A stretch of DNA of 64,000 bases, from assembly GCA_016713005.1 (NCBI GenBank), contig JADJPY010000004.1, forward strand, positions 62,001 to 126,000, written 5' to 3'. Shown here in pieces: positions 23,646 through 32,277 of this stretch. Each line of letters opens with the position of its first letter. Position 1 is the first letter of the stretch. Origin of the DNA: Ramlibacter sp. (lineage in GTDB: Bacteria > Pseudomonadota > Gammaproteobacteria > Burkholderiales > Burkholderiaceae_C). The notes beneath the pieces were generated by a model that was not told the DNA's origin, ran no database searches, and worked only from the letters and a program-made list of their open reading frames with translations. Position numbers and translations under genes: made by a program.

Positions 23646-23715
23646 GGTCGGGTGGCCGATTATGCACCTCGCCGTGTGCACTGCAACATGGTGTGAACAA
23701 CGCGCGACAGGCCCC

Positions 23716-23750
23716 AAAAAAAACAAACCGCCCGGCGAGGCGGGCGGTCC
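23716..23750 (-). terminator. rho-independent terminator after hpf
   Basis: On the minus strand an 8-bp perfect stem ACCGCCCG/CGGGCGGT (23727-23748) with a 6-nt loop is followed by TTTGTTTTTTTT. It ends hpf transcription 20 nt past the stop, which makes ptsN-hprK a separate or attenuated unit. Confidence 0.85.
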
Positions 23751-23767
23751 TTCAGGGTGCGGGGGCC

Positions 23768-24097
23768 TCACATCAGGCGCTTGGCGCCGGGGTGATGGTG
23801 GTCCTGCAGGCGGTCCTTGTGGCGCACCACCTGACGGTCCAGCTTGTCCACCAGATCGTCGACGGCGGCATACAGGTCCTCGTGGGAACTCTCGGCAAAC
23901 ATGTCGCTGCCCTTGACATGGATGTTGCATTCGGCGCGCTGTCGTCGCTCCTTTTCCTTCTGCTTCTCCACGGTCAGCAGCACTTTCACGTCCACCACCT
24001 GGTCAAAATGCCGGGTGATCCGATCAAGCTTGGTCGTCACATAATTGCGCAGGGCCGGGGTAACTTCGAGGTGGTGACCGCTGATCGTCAGGTTCAT
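23768..24097 (-). CDS. hpf: ribosome hibernation promoting factor
   Basis: 109-residue short-form HPF/RaiA protein that binds the 30S decoding region and promotes inactive 100S ribosomes in stationary phase. The start MNLTISGHHLEVTPALRNYV and the DLYAAVDDLVDKLDRQV segment near residue 80 are characteristic. An AGGAGG-type site lies 6 nt before the ATG. In many proteobacteria rpoN sits directly upstream; here the upstream neighbour is an MFS transporter gene instead. Confidence 0.94.
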   Translation of the reverse strand: MNLTISGHHLEVTPALRNYVTTKLDRITRHFDQVVDVKVLLTVEKQKEKERRQRAECNIHVKGSDMFAESSHEDLYAAVDDLVDKLDRQVVRHKDRLQDHHHPGAKRLM

Positions 24098-24165
24098 GTG
24101 GAGCCTCCTGTTGCTCTCTGGGTTGAGGGCCACCCACGTGGGGGCCCGGGGAAAGTGCCTGTGGT

Positions 24166-24201
24166 TTGACCCACTATGCCCCCTCCCGTGCTGAAATGCA
24201 A
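24166..24201 (-). promoter_or_regulatory. candidate sigma-70 promoter for hpf with hairpin leader
   Basis: Minus strand TTGCAT (24201-24196), 17-bp spacer, CATAGT (24178-24173). The transcript would begin about 70 nt before the hpf ATG and include the near-perfect palindrome GGCCACCCACGTGGGGGCC (24128-24146). The match to consensus is only moderate. Confidence 0.35.
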
Positions 24202-24248
24202 TCCCTGCGGATGGACCCTCGCCGCGGACGCAATTCCGGGCAAGTCCC

Positions 24249-25469
24249 TCAGCCGAGACCGGCGGGCGCGCCGTGCAGGTGCAGCCGGGGCGCCATCCAG
24301 ACGGCGCCGAGAGCGGCCGCGGCTCCCAGCAAGCCCGCCATCCAGTAGTGCTGCACCAGTCCATGGGCGTCGCGCCCGATGATGAGCCCCCCCGTGAATG
24401 CGGCCAGACCCATGGCCGCCGACTGCACGGCGCTGTTGAGCGTCATGAATGTGCCCCGCAGCGCGGGATCGGCGGCGGAAGTGAGGATCGCCATGCCGGG
24501 AATCATGCGACCGCTCATGCATACAAAAAAGGCGCACGACACCGGAAGGATGGCCCAGAACGGCAACGGCTGCACCAGTGTGGTGGCCATCATGGGCACG
24601 ATGGCCAGCAGGGCCGCACGCCGGAAGGTGACCACCTTGCCCAGGCGGTCGGTCAGTCGGCCAAACAGGCGCGCCGTGAACAGCGTCAGCGCGCCGCCGG
24701 CGAGGTAGATCAACGGGATCTGGTCCGGGCGCACGCCGGCATTGGCCTGCAGATAAATGGTGATGTAGGGGATCACCGTGAAGCCGGCAAACATCAGCAG
24801 CGCCGAGAACACGAAGGCGCGCTGGTGATTGCGCGCCGCCAGCACCTGCCAGATGCCGCCCAGGGGAGAGGGGCGATCCGAGCCCTGAAGGTGGCCACGC
24901 AAAGGGGGCAGGGTGCGCAGCGCCAGCAGGGCAAGCACGGCGCTGACAGTGGCGATGCCAAAGAACGGCGCATGCCAGCTCAGGTGGGCGGCCAGGAACA
25001 GGCCCGCCGGCACACCCGCCACGCTGGAGACCGCAAATGCGGTCATGACAATGCCCATGGCGCGACCGCGCCGCTCGAATGGGATCACATCCGCCACGAT
25101 GGTCTGCGACAGCGCGGACAGCACACCACCGAAAACCCCGGCGGCAATCCGCGCCCCCATCAGCGCGCCATAGGTGGGGGCCAATCCGCACGCCAGGGTG
25201 GCCAGCGCGAACAGGCTGTACAGCCACAACAGCAGCCGCTTGCGCCCGAAACGGTCGATGTAGGCCGAAGCCAGCAGGCCGGACAGGCCGGCCGCCAACG
25301 TATAGGCGGACACGAGCAGCCCGAATTGCGCGTCGGTGATGCCGAACAGGGCCGTGAACTGCGGCCCCAGCGGCATCATGATCATGAAATCGAGAATATG
25401 CGTGAACTGGATGCCGGCCAGGGTGACCAGCAGCCAGAATTCGCGCCGGGGCGTCAGCGCAGGCGTCAT
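24249..25469 (-). CDS. MFS transporter (DHA1-like)
   Basis: 406-residue inner-membrane protein with 12 predicted helices. The loop 2-3 motif is present as AYIDRFGRKRLLLWLY near residue 60, typical of the major facilitator superfamily, and the sequence resembles the AraJ/DHA1 efflux branch. The substrate is unknown. The start at 25469 (MTPALTPRREFW) removes a 37-codon upstream extension with no family look. It is divergent from the patatin gene with 87 nt between them. Confidence 0.85.
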   Translation of the reverse strand: MTPALTPRREFWLLVTLAGIQFTHILDFMIMMPLGPQFTALFGITDAQFGLLVSAYTLAAGLSGLLASAYIDRFGRKRLLLWLYSLFALATLACGLAPTYGALMGARIAAGVFGGVLSALSQTIVADVIPFERRGRAMGIVMTAFAVSSVAGVPAGLFLAAHLSWHAPFFGIATVSAVLALLALRTLPPLRGHLQGSDRPSPLGGIWQVLAARNHQRAFVFSALLMFAGFTVIPYITIYLQANAGVRPDQIPLIYLAGGALTLFTARLFGRLTDRLGKVVTFRRAALLAIVPMMATTLVQPLPFWAILPVSCAFFVCMSGRMIPGMAILTSAADPALRGTFMTLNSAVQSAAMGLAAFTGGLIIGRDAHGLVQHYWMAGLLGAAAALGAVWMAPRLHLHGAPAGLG

Positions 25470-25556
25470 GGGTTGGAGTGGGAGCAAACTTACTCTAACA
25501 TCTGACGGTGAACCGTCGCCCGCGCAGGGGCTTCGCTGCGCCATATCACCCCGACC

Positions 25557-26756
25557 ATGAGCCTGGGCACGCTGATCCATTCGGGCCTTGTGCGGCCCAC
25601 CCGGCCTGTCACCGCGTTGGTGCTGATGGGGGGTGGGGCACGCACCGCCTACCAGGCCGGCGTGCTCAAGGCGCTGGCCTCGATGCTGGGGCTGCGTCCT
25701 GGCGAGAGCGGCGGCTTTCCGTTCCAGGTGCTGGTGGGCACCTCTGCCGGCGCGTTGAACGCGGCCTTCCTCGCCAGCTGCGCCACCGCGGGACTGGGCG
25801 CCTTTGACCAGCTGGCCTCGTTCTGGGGCCGCATCCGCTCAAACGACGTGTACCGGCTGGACGTGACACCGCTGGCGCGCGTGAGCCGCCTGATCGCCGC
25901 CTACAGCCTGTCGCGCCACGCCCGGATGCAGGGTGCGGTGCTGGACACCATGCCGCTGGTTGACCTGCTGCACCACGCCATCTCGCTGCCCGGCATCGAG
26001 GACGCCTTGCAGACAAAGGCGCTGGATGCGTTGGCCGTCACCGCCTCCAGCTACACCAGCGGCGTGCACTGGACGTTTTGCCACTCGGCGCGCGACCGGG
26101 CCGACAAGGCCTGGGCCAGACCTGGGCGTCGCGCCGAGTTCCAGCCCATCACGATCGAACACCTGATGGCCTCCAGCGCCATCCCGTTCATCTTTCCGGC
26201 CACGCCGCTGTGGGTGGACGGCCGGCGCGAGTTCTTCGGTGACGGCTCGATGCGGCAGGTCTCGCCGCTGTCGCCGGCCATGCACCTGGGCGCGCACCGC
26301 ATCATGGTGATCGGCGTGGGCCAGCCAGAGCGCGCCGCCATGGGTGGCAACGCGGTCGCACACCGGCCCACGCTGGGTGGCATCGCCGGGCATGCGATGG
26401 CCAGCGTGTTCCACGACACGCTGCAGGCCGACGTGGAGCAGGCCCAGCGCGTCACGCGCACCCTGCAGCAGTTGCCGCGCGAGGTGGCCGCGGTGCTGCC
26501 CTACCGGTCGGTGGAGGTGCTGGCGATCCAGCCCAGCCAGTCGCTGGACGCGCTGGCCCAGTCGCACGCGCAGTCGCTGCCGGCCTCGGTGCGCCACGCG
26601 CTGGGCGGCCTGGGCGCGCTCAGCGGCGCAGGCGCGGCGCTGGCCAGCTACCTGCTGTTCGAACCCGGCTTCGTGCAGGCCCTGGTCGCGCTGGGCGAAC
26701 GCGACGCCTTTGACCGCAAGCAGGACCTGCTGGCCTTTCTGGGCAACAGCCCCTGA
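25557..26756 (+). CDS. patatin-like phospholipase
   Basis: 399-residue serine hydrolase of the patatin family. The oxyanion loop is GGGARTAYQAG (residues 25-35), the nucleophile is S63 in GTSAG, and the catalytic aspartate is D229 in GDGS (the family more often has DGG/DGA). The Ser-Asp dyad should hydrolyse acyl esters of phospholipids. No signal peptide is evident, so it is probably cytoplasmic or peripheral to the inner membrane. The C-terminal third has no recognisable domain. Gene stands alone between the MFS gene and corA. Confidence 0.88.
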   Translation: MSLGTLIHSGLVRPTRPVTALVLMGGGARTAYQAGVLKALASMLGLRPGESGGFPFQVLVGTSAGALNAAFLASCATAGLGAFDQLASFWGRIRSNDVYRLDVTPLARVSRLIAAYSLSRHARMQGAVLDTMPLVDLLHHAISLPGIEDALQTKALDALAVTASSYTSGVHWTFCHSARDRADKAWARPGRRAEFQPITIEHLMASSAIPFIFPATPLWVDGRREFFGDGSMRQVSPLSPAMHLGAHRIMVIGVGQPERAAMGGNAVAHRPTLGGIAGHAMASVFHDTLQADVEQAQRVTRTLQQLPREVAAVLPYRSVEVLAIQPSQSLDALAQSHAQSLPASVRHALGGLGALSGAGAALASYLLFEPGFVQALVALGERDAFDRKQDLLAFLGNSP

Positions 26757-26781
26757 AGTGGTCCGCGCACCGGTGATGCGG

Positions 26782-26810
26782 TGCGATAATCCGGTCATCG
26801 ACATGACCGG
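26782..26810 (+). promoter_or_regulatory. corA promoter: extended -10 and overlapping dyad
   Basis: TGcGATAAT (26782-26790) is an extended -10 element. It runs straight into a perfect 8-bp inverted repeat CCGGTCAT-CGAC-ATGACCGG (26791-26810) covering the expected transcription start near 26797. The dyad could be an operator or the first leader hairpin. No good -35 is seen, as expected for an extended -10. Confidence 0.5.
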
Positions 26811-26859
26811 AGTTCATCTCTTGGAAACCAGCCCCAGTTGCTGGCTTCCAGCCCGCTGA
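26803..26859 (+). CDS. candidate 18-residue leader peptide upstream of corA
   Basis: ATG at 26803 to TGA at 26857-26859 encodes MTGVHLLETSPSCWLPAR. No ribosome site precedes it, but the predicted transcription start lies only about 6 nt upstream, so it could be translated from a near-leaderless end. The ORF spans hairpin 1 and the left arm of hairpin 2 of the leader and stops in the hairpin-2 loop. This recalls corL, the short ORF in the enterobacterial corA leader, but there is no sequence similarity claim. Entirely predictive. Confidence 0.35.
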   Translation: MTGVHLLETSPSCWLPAR

Positions 26860-26878
26860 CCGACGCGGGGCTGGAAGC
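26828..26878 (+). promoter_or_regulatory. structured corA 5' leader with overlapping hairpins
   Basis: Hairpin 1 is CCAGC/GCTGG (26828-26832 with 26840-26844, 7-nt loop). Hairpin 2 is a 13-bp stem with one bulged G (26844-26856 with 26865-26878, 8-nt loop). They share base 26844, and the CCAGCCCC of hairpin 1 can instead pair with GGGGCTGG at 26867-26874, so they could be alternatives. The leader lies 50 nt before the corA ATG. Confidence 0.5.
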
Positions 26879-26928
26879 ATCAGCCCCCCACCGACGCAAA
26901 CCGGAAACCCTTCAGCGGGAGTGAGCCC

Positions 26929-27915
26929 ATGCTCAATATCTTCACCCTGGCCAGCGGCCGCCTGTTCCAGGAAGAAATCGAGTCCCTAGAGGAACTCGCC
27001 AAGTTCCAGCCCATCTGGGTCGACCTTGAATCCCCGACGCTGGAAGAAAAGCGCTGGGTCAAACAGCATTTCGGCCTGAGCATCCCCGAAGACGCGATGG
27101 ACGAGGACATCGAGGAGTCGGCGCGCTTCTACGAGGAAGACAACGGCGAACTGCACATCCGCTCGGACTTCCTGATCGACGACGACGACACGCCGCGTGC
27201 CGTGCGCGTGGCCTTCATCCTCAACCTGATCAACCCCGACCTCAAGAGCAAGGGCGTGCTGTTCTCGATCCACGACGAGGACGTGCCGGTGTTCCGCCTG
27301 CTGCGCATGCGCGCGCGGCGCATGCCCGGGCTGATCGCCGACGCCCGCGAAGTCCTGCTCAAGCTGTTTGACGCCGACGCCGAGTACAGCGCCGATGCGC
27401 TGGAGGGCGTGCACGACGCGCTGGAGGCGGTGAGCGCCAAAGTGCTCAAGGGCGACGTGACCGACGAGCTGGCCGGCGAGGCGCTGGCCACCATTGCGCG
27501 CCAGGAAGACCTGAACGGCCGTATCCGGCGCAACGTGATGGACACCCGCCGTGCTGTGAGCTTCATGATGCGCAGCAAGATGCTCAACGCCGAGCAGTTC
27601 GAGGAGGCGCGCCAGATCCTGCGCGACATCGATTCGCTGGACAGCCACACCGGCTTCCTGTTTGACAAGATCAACTTCCTGATGGACGCCACGGTCGGCT
27701 TCATCAACATCAACCAGAACAAGATCATCAAGATCTTCTCGGTGGCCAGCGTGGCCCTGCTGCCCCCGACGCTGATCGCCAGCATCTATGGCATGAACTT
27801 CCAGCACATGCCTGAGCTGGCGCAGCGCTGGGGCTATCCGTATGCCCTGGTGGTGATGGTCGCCAGCGCCCTCGTGCCGATGTGGTACTTCCGGCGGCGC
27901 GGCTGGCTCAAGTAG
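26929..27915 (+). CDS. corA: magnesium/cobalt transporter CorA
   Basis: 328-residue Mg2+/Co2+ channel. A large cytoplasmic domain is followed by two C-terminal membrane helices; the signature YGMNFQHMP with its GMN selectivity motif sits near residue 288 between them. The length is typical. GGGAG lies 7 nt before the ATG. It works as an inner-membrane pentamer. The 170-nt upstream leader holds an extended -10, a dyad, a short ORF and overlapping hairpins that suggest regulation of the transcript. Confidence 0.95.
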   Translation: MLNIFTLASGRLFQEEIESLEELAKFQPIWVDLESPTLEEKRWVKQHFGLSIPEDAMDEDIEESARFYEEDNGELHIRSDFLIDDDDTPRAVRVAFILNLINPDLKSKGVLFSIHDEDVPVFRLLRMRARRMPGLIADAREVLLKLFDADAEYSADALEGVHDALEAVSAKVLKGDVTDELAGEALATIARQEDLNGRIRRNVMDTRRAVSFMMRSKMLNAEQFEEARQILRDIDSLDSHTGFLFDKINFLMDATVGFININQNKIIKIFSVASVALLPPTLIASIYGMNFQHMPELAQRWGYPYALVVMVASALVPMWYFRRRGWLK

Positions 27916-27927
27916 CCGTTTTGGCAC

Positions 27928-27984
27928 AAAATCGGGCTGTAGCCCCCGTCCATAAACGATAGTTTGCTACAACTTTTATAGCAA
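27928..27984 (+). repeat. 55-bp interspersed element, copy 6
   Basis: Forward copy at the convergent ends of corA and mtnN, with module containing CGGGCTGTAGCCCCCGTC, a 15-nt spacer and core GCTACAACTTTTATAGC (27966-27982) flanked by TT/AA. The mtnN stop codon (27976-27978) and its last two codons lie inside the core. Confidence 0.8.
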
Positions 27985-28728
27985 CTTGAGGGCTTCCCCG
28001 ATCACGGCCGCCGAGTAGCGGCTGGCCACCGACTGGATGAAGCGCACGAAGTCGACATGCGCGGCGTCATCGGCCCGGTCGGAGATCGTGCGCACCGCCG
28101 CGAACGGCACACCGCAATCCCGGCATACCTGCGCGAAGGCCGCCCCCTCCATCTCCACGGCCAGCGCATCGGGCAAGGCGGCCTGCAGCGCGCGGCATTC
28201 GGCGGTGGTGGCCACAAAGCGGTCTCCGCTGGCGACGAGGCCCATGTGAAGCCTGGGGGTGTGCAGGCCAAACTCGGCCACAGCCTGCGGACCCAGCAGG
28301 TCGGGCGCCCTGGCCAATACGGCCTGAGTGGCGCGTCCCAGTGCCGATGAAAGCGTGTCATCGGCCGGGAAGCGGGAGAGGCCAGTGAGCGGCACCTCAT
28401 GGCGGGGAAACAGCGGCGAGGCGTCCATGTCGTGCTGCACGAAGTCCCGCGCGACCACCACGTCGCCCACCGCCACGCCGGGGCCGAGGCCGCCCGCCAC
28501 CCCGGTAAACAGGATGCGCCGCACGCCAAAGCGTTCCACCAGCAGGGTGGCGGTGGTGGCAGCGGCCACCTTGCCGATGCGCGACAACACGGCGACAACC
28601 TCGTGGCCATGCAGGTGCCCGACCCAGAACTCGCGCCCGAACGCCTCGGTGCGGGCCTCGTCGGGCATGAGGTCCAGCACGGCGGCCAGCTCTTCATGCA
28701 TGGCGGAGACGATGGCGGTGCGAATCAT
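27976..28728 (-). CDS. mtnN: 5'-methylthioadenosine/S-adenosylhomocysteine nucleosidase
   Basis: 250-residue nucleosidase (Pfs/MTAN) that releases adenine from methylthioadenosine and S-adenosylhomocysteine. The expected catalytic residues are visible: E12 in SAMHEE, the EMEGAA motif near residue 190 and the aspartate in TISDRADD near 214. I chose the ATG at 28728; a TTG three codons upstream is possible but lies within a GACAAT -10-like box. The last codons and TAA stop are supplied by the interspersed element downstream. It recycles the by-products of methylation and polyamine synthesis. Confidence 0.93.
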   Translation of the reverse strand: MIRTAIVSAMHEELAAVLDLMPDEARTEAFGREFWVGHLHGHEVVAVLSRIGKVAAATTATLLVERFGVRRILFTGVAGGLGPGVAVGDVVVARDFVQHDMDASPLFPRHEVPLTGLSRFPADDTLSSALGRATQAVLARAPDLLGPQAVAEFGLHTPRLHMGLVASGDRFVATTAECRALQAALPDALAVEMEGAAFAQVCRDCGVPFAAVRTISDRADDAAHVDFVRFIQSVASRYSAAVIGEALKLL

Positions 28729-28736
28729 GATGCGCA

Positions 28737-28765
28737 ATTGTCACCCCCGCGCAGGCGGGAGTCCG
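28737..28765 (-). promoter_or_regulatory. mtnN -10 box beside a dRS3-like inverted repeat
   Basis: GACAAT on the minus strand (28742-28737) lies 8 nt before the mtnN ATG, which would give a leaderless or nearly leaderless transcript. Directly upstream is CCCGCGCAGGCGGG, an inverted repeat like the Neisseria dRS3 and related dispersed repeats. Confidence 0.4.
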
Positions 28766-28820
28766 GGCAGTGAAGGGGCGCACAGCCCATGGGGCCCAGC
28801 CCGAGCGGGCACGACGGGAT

Positions 28821-30497
28821 CTACTTCCTGTCGCGCAGCTCGCGGCGCAGGATCTTGCCCACCGGCGTCTTGGGCAATTCGGTGCGGAACTCGACCACCT
28901 TGGGTTGCTTGTAGCCGGTGAGGTTGGCCTTGCAATGCTCGCGCACCTGGGCGTCGGTCAGGGAGGCGTCCTTTTTGACGATGACCAGCTTGATCGCCTC
29001 GCCGGTCTTGTCGTCGGGGACACCGACGGCAGCGCACTCCAGCACGCCGGGGCAGGCCGCGACCACCTCTTCGAGTTCGTTGGGATAGACGTTGAAGCCG
29101 CTCACCAGGATCATGTCCTTCTTGCGGTCGACGATCTTGAAGTAGCCGCTCTCGTCCATCACGCCGATGTCACCCGACTTGAAGTAGCCGTCGGGCGTCA
29201 TGACCTTGGCCGTCTCGTCGGGTCGCTGCCAGTACCCGGCCATCACCTGCGGGCCCTTGATGGCGATCTCGCCTGGCTGGCCAGGAGCGACATCGCGCCC
29301 GTCGTCGTCCAGCAGCTTGAGCCAGGTGCCGGGCAGCGGCACGCCAATGGAACCGGTGTACTGGGTGCTGGTGACCGGGTTGCAGGTGGCCGAGGGCGAT
29401 GTTTCCGACAGGCCATAGCCCTCGCAGATCGGGCAGCCCGTCTTGTCCAGCCAGAGCTTGGCCACCGCGCCCTGCACGGCCATGCCGCCACCCACCGAGA
29501 TCTTCAGGTTCTTCCAGTTGACGGTGTTGAAATCGGGGTGGTTGGCCAGCCCGTTGAACAGCGTGTTGACCGCCGGAAAACTGTGGAAGGTCTGGCGGCT
29601 GAGCTCCTTGAGCACCGCCGGCAAGTCGCGCGGATTGGGAATCAGGATCAGCCGCCCGCCCGTGCGCATGGCGAGCATCATGCCCACAGTGAACGCGAAG
29701 ATGTGGTACAGCGGCAGCGCGCACACCCCCGTGGGTTGCTCACCGGCAGGCACCTGGTTCATGACCGGCTGGTTCCATGCCTCGGACTGCAGCACGTTGG
29801 CAATCACATTGCGGTGCAGCAGCACGGCGCCCTTGCTTACGCCGGTGGTGCCGCCGGTGTACTGCAGCACGGCCACATCGTCGGGCTTGAGCTCGGGCTT
29901 TTTCAGGGTGCCGCGGGTGCCCCTGGCGACCGCCTCGTTGAAGCGCACCGCACCGGGCAGGTTGTAGGCGGGCACCAGCTTCTTGACGTTGCGCACCACG
30001 TAGTTGAACAGCGCCCCCTTGAGCAGGCCCAGCATGTCGCCCATGGCGCACAGCACCACATGCTTGACCGGCGTCGCGGCAATGCACTGCTCCAGCGTGT
30101 GGGCGAAGTTCTCGATGATCACGATCGCCCTGGCGCCCGAATCCTTGAGCTGGTGCTCCAGCTCGCGCGGCGTGTACAGCGGGTTGACATTCACCACCAC
30201 AAAGCCCGCGCGCAGGATGGCCGCCACGGCCACAGGGTACTGCGGCACATTGGGCATCATGATGGCCACCCGGTCACCCTTGACCAGTCCCAGGCCCTGC
30301 AGGTAGGCACCAAACGCGCGGCTCAGGCTGTCGGTCTGGGCGAACGTCACTTCCTTGCCCATGAAGCTGTACGCCGGCCTGGCGGCGTGCTTGCCAAACG
30401 CCTCTTCGATCAGGCCGACCAGCGAGCTGTACTGCGACGCATCAATGTCGGCGGGCACGCCTTCGGGATAGGCCTTCAGCCAGGGGCGGTCAGTCAT
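28821..30497 (-). CDS. fadD: long-chain fatty acid-CoA ligase
   Basis: 558-residue adenylate-forming enzyme of the FadD type, activating fatty acids to acyl-CoA at the inner face of the membrane. The AMP-binding motif YTGGTTGVSKGA is near residue 217 and the C-terminal motif VDRKKDMILVSGFNVYPNE near 455 includes the fatty-acyl-CoA synthetase signature. The length is usual. It starts 17 nt after pntB on the same strand and may be carried on the pnt transcript. Confidence 0.92.
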   Translation of the reverse strand: MTDRPWLKAYPEGVPADIDASQYSSLVGLIEEAFGKHAARPAYSFMGKEVTFAQTDSLSRAFGAYLQGLGLVKGDRVAIMMPNVPQYPVAVAAILRAGFVVVNVNPLYTPRELEHQLKDSGARAIVIIENFAHTLEQCIAATPVKHVVLCAMGDMLGLLKGALFNYVVRNVKKLVPAYNLPGAVRFNEAVARGTRGTLKKPELKPDDVAVLQYTGGTTGVSKGAVLLHRNVIANVLQSEAWNQPVMNQVPAGEQPTGVCALPLYHIFAFTVGMMLAMRTGGRLILIPNPRDLPAVLKELSRQTFHSFPAVNTLFNGLANHPDFNTVNWKNLKISVGGGMAVQGAVAKLWLDKTGCPICEGYGLSETSPSATCNPVTSTQYTGSIGVPLPGTWLKLLDDDGRDVAPGQPGEIAIKGPQVMAGYWQRPDETAKVMTPDGYFKSGDIGVMDESGYFKIVDRKKDMILVSGFNVYPNELEEVVAACPGVLECAAVGVPDDKTGEAIKLVIVKKDASLTDAQVREHCKANLTGYKQPKVVEFRTELPKTPVGKILRRELRDRK

Positions 30498-30514
30498 GTC
30501 TCTTCTCCAGCGTT

Positions 30515-31957
30515 TTACTCCACGGCCTTGACCATGTCTTCGACCACTTTCTTGGCGTCGCCAAACACCATCATGGTCTTGTCCATGTAGAACAGCTCGT
30601 TGTCCAGCCCCGCATAGCCTGCCGCCATCGAGCGCTTGTTCACGATCACCGTCTTGGCCTTGTAGGCCTCCAGGATGGGCATGCCGTAGATGGGGCTGCC
30701 CTTGACCATGGCGGCCGGGTTCACCACGTCGTTGGCCCCAAGGATGATGGCCACATCGGCCTGCCCGAACTCGCCGTTGATGTCTTCCATCTCGAACACC
30801 TGGTCGTAGGGCACCTCGGCCTCGGCGAGCAGCACGTTCATGTGGCCCGGCATGCGTCCGGCCACCGGATGGATGGCGTACTTCACGGTCACGCCATGCT
30901 CGGTGAGCTTGGCGGCCAGTTCCTTGACGGCATGCTGCGCGCGCGCCACGGCCAGGCCGTAGCCGGGCACGATGACCACGGTCTCGGCGTTGGACAGCAC
31001 GAACGCCGCGTCATCGGCGCTGCCGCTCTTGACACTGCGCTGCACCGCGCCACCGGCGGCGGCCGCGGAAGCCTCGCCGCCAAAGCCGCCCAGGATCACG
31101 TTGAAGAACGAGCGGTTCATCGCCTTGCACATGATGTAGGACAGGATCGCGCCCGAGCTGCCCACCAGCGAGCCGGCAATGATCAGCATGCTGTTGTTGA
31201 GGCTGAAGCCGATGCCGGCCGCGGCCCAGCCCGAGTAGCTGTTGAGCATGGACACCACCACCGGCATGTCGGCGCCGCCGATCGGGATGATGATGAGCAC
31301 GCCCAGCACGAAGGCCAGCGCCAGCAGCAGCCAGAAGTCGATGCGCGCCTCGCTGATCGTGTAGCCCACGATGAAGAACAGCGTGGCCAGGCCCAGCACC
31401 AGGTTGAGCTTGTGCTGGCCGGCAAACTGCACCGGCGCACCCTGGAACAGGCGGAACTTGTATTTGCCCGACAGCTTGCCAAAGGCAATGACCGAACCGC
31501 TGAACGTGATGGCGCCGATGGCCGCGCCCAGCGCCAGCTCGAGGCGGTTGCCATACGGAATGGCCCCGCCGGCCGCCCCCGCGGCGGGCTTGGCCGCGAT
31601 GCCGAAAGCCCAGGGCTCCACCGCGGCCGCCACTGCAATGAACACCGCCGCCAGACCGATCATGCTGTGCATGAACGCCACCAGTTCGGGCATCTTGGTC
31701 ATTTCCACGCGCTTGGCCATGATGGTGCCGGCCGTGCCCCCCACCAGCAGGCCCAGCAGCACCCAGGCCATGCCCAGCGCCTTGCCGCCGGACAGCTCGA
31801 CGATGAGCGCTGCGGTGGTCAGCGCAGCGATGGCCATGCCGACCATGCCGAACAGGTTGCCGCGAATGGACGTGGTCGGGTGGCTCAGGCCCTTGAGGGC
31901 CTGGATGAAACAGATGGACGCCACCAGGTACAGCAGCGTGACGAGGTTCATGCTCAT
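30515..31957 (-). CDS. pntB: NAD(P) transhydrogenase beta subunit
   Basis: 480-residue subunit of the proton-translocating transhydrogenase, which drives NADPH formation from NADH with the proton gradient. About nine membrane helices cover residues 1-275, followed by the NADP(H)-binding domain III with VPGYGLAVARAQHAV near residue 325 and GANDVVNPAA near 425. The start MSMNLVTLL at 31957 overlaps the small alpha-2 gene by 4 nt; upstream frame is a shadow. It completes a three-gene pnt operon. Confidence 0.95.
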   Translation of the reverse strand: MSMNLVTLLYLVASICFIQALKGLSHPTTSIRGNLFGMVGMAIAALTTAALIVELSGGKALGMAWVLLGLLVGGTAGTIMAKRVEMTKMPELVAFMHSMIGLAAVFIAVAAAVEPWAFGIAAKPAAGAAGGAIPYGNRLELALGAAIGAITFSGSVIAFGKLSGKYKFRLFQGAPVQFAGQHKLNLVLGLATLFFIVGYTISEARIDFWLLLALAFVLGVLIIIPIGGADMPVVVSMLNSYSGWAAAGIGFSLNNSMLIIAGSLVGSSGAILSYIMCKAMNRSFFNVILGGFGGEASAAAAGGAVQRSVKSGSADDAAFVLSNAETVVIVPGYGLAVARAQHAVKELAAKLTEHGVTVKYAIHPVAGRMPGHMNVLLAEAEVPYDQVFEMEDINGEFGQADVAIILGANDVVNPAAMVKGSPIYGMPILEAYKAKTVIVNKRSMAAGYAGLDNELFYMDKTMMVFGDAKKVVEDMVKAVE

Positions 31958-32274
31958 GCTTTGTCTCCCGCTGCCGGCGCCTTCTTGTCCTTCTTCTTGA
32001 ACATCTCCAGCATGCGCCGCGTGACCAGGAAGCCGCCGAACACGTTGACGGCTGCCAGCGCCACGGCCAGCACGCCCATGGTCTTGCCCAGGGTGGTCTC
32101 GGTGAGCGCCGCTGCCAGCATGGCGCCCACGATCACGATGGCCGAGATCGCATTGGTCACGGCCATCAACGGGGTGTGCAACGCGGGCGTGACGGTCCAA
32201 ACCACGTGGTAGCCCACATAGATGGCGAGCACGAAGATGATGAGGTTGAGGATGGTTGGGGAAACGATGTCCAT
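31954..32274 (-). CDS. pntAB: NAD(P) transhydrogenase alpha-2 (membrane) subunit
   Basis: 106-residue membrane protein with three to four hydrophobic helices, corresponding to the C-terminal membrane part of PntA, which is a separate polypeptide in this organism. VNVFGGFLVTRRMLEMFKKK at the C-terminus is characteristic. It starts 3 nt after the alpha-1 gene and overlaps pntB by 4 nt. With PntAA and PntB it forms the proton channel. Confidence 0.92.
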   Translation of the reverse strand: MDIVSPTILNLIIFVLAIYVGYHVVWTVTPALHTPLMAVTNAISAIVIVGAMLAAALTETTLGKTMGVLAVALAAVNVFGGFLVTRRMLEMFKKKDKKAPAAGDKA

Positions 32275-32277
32275 GAC

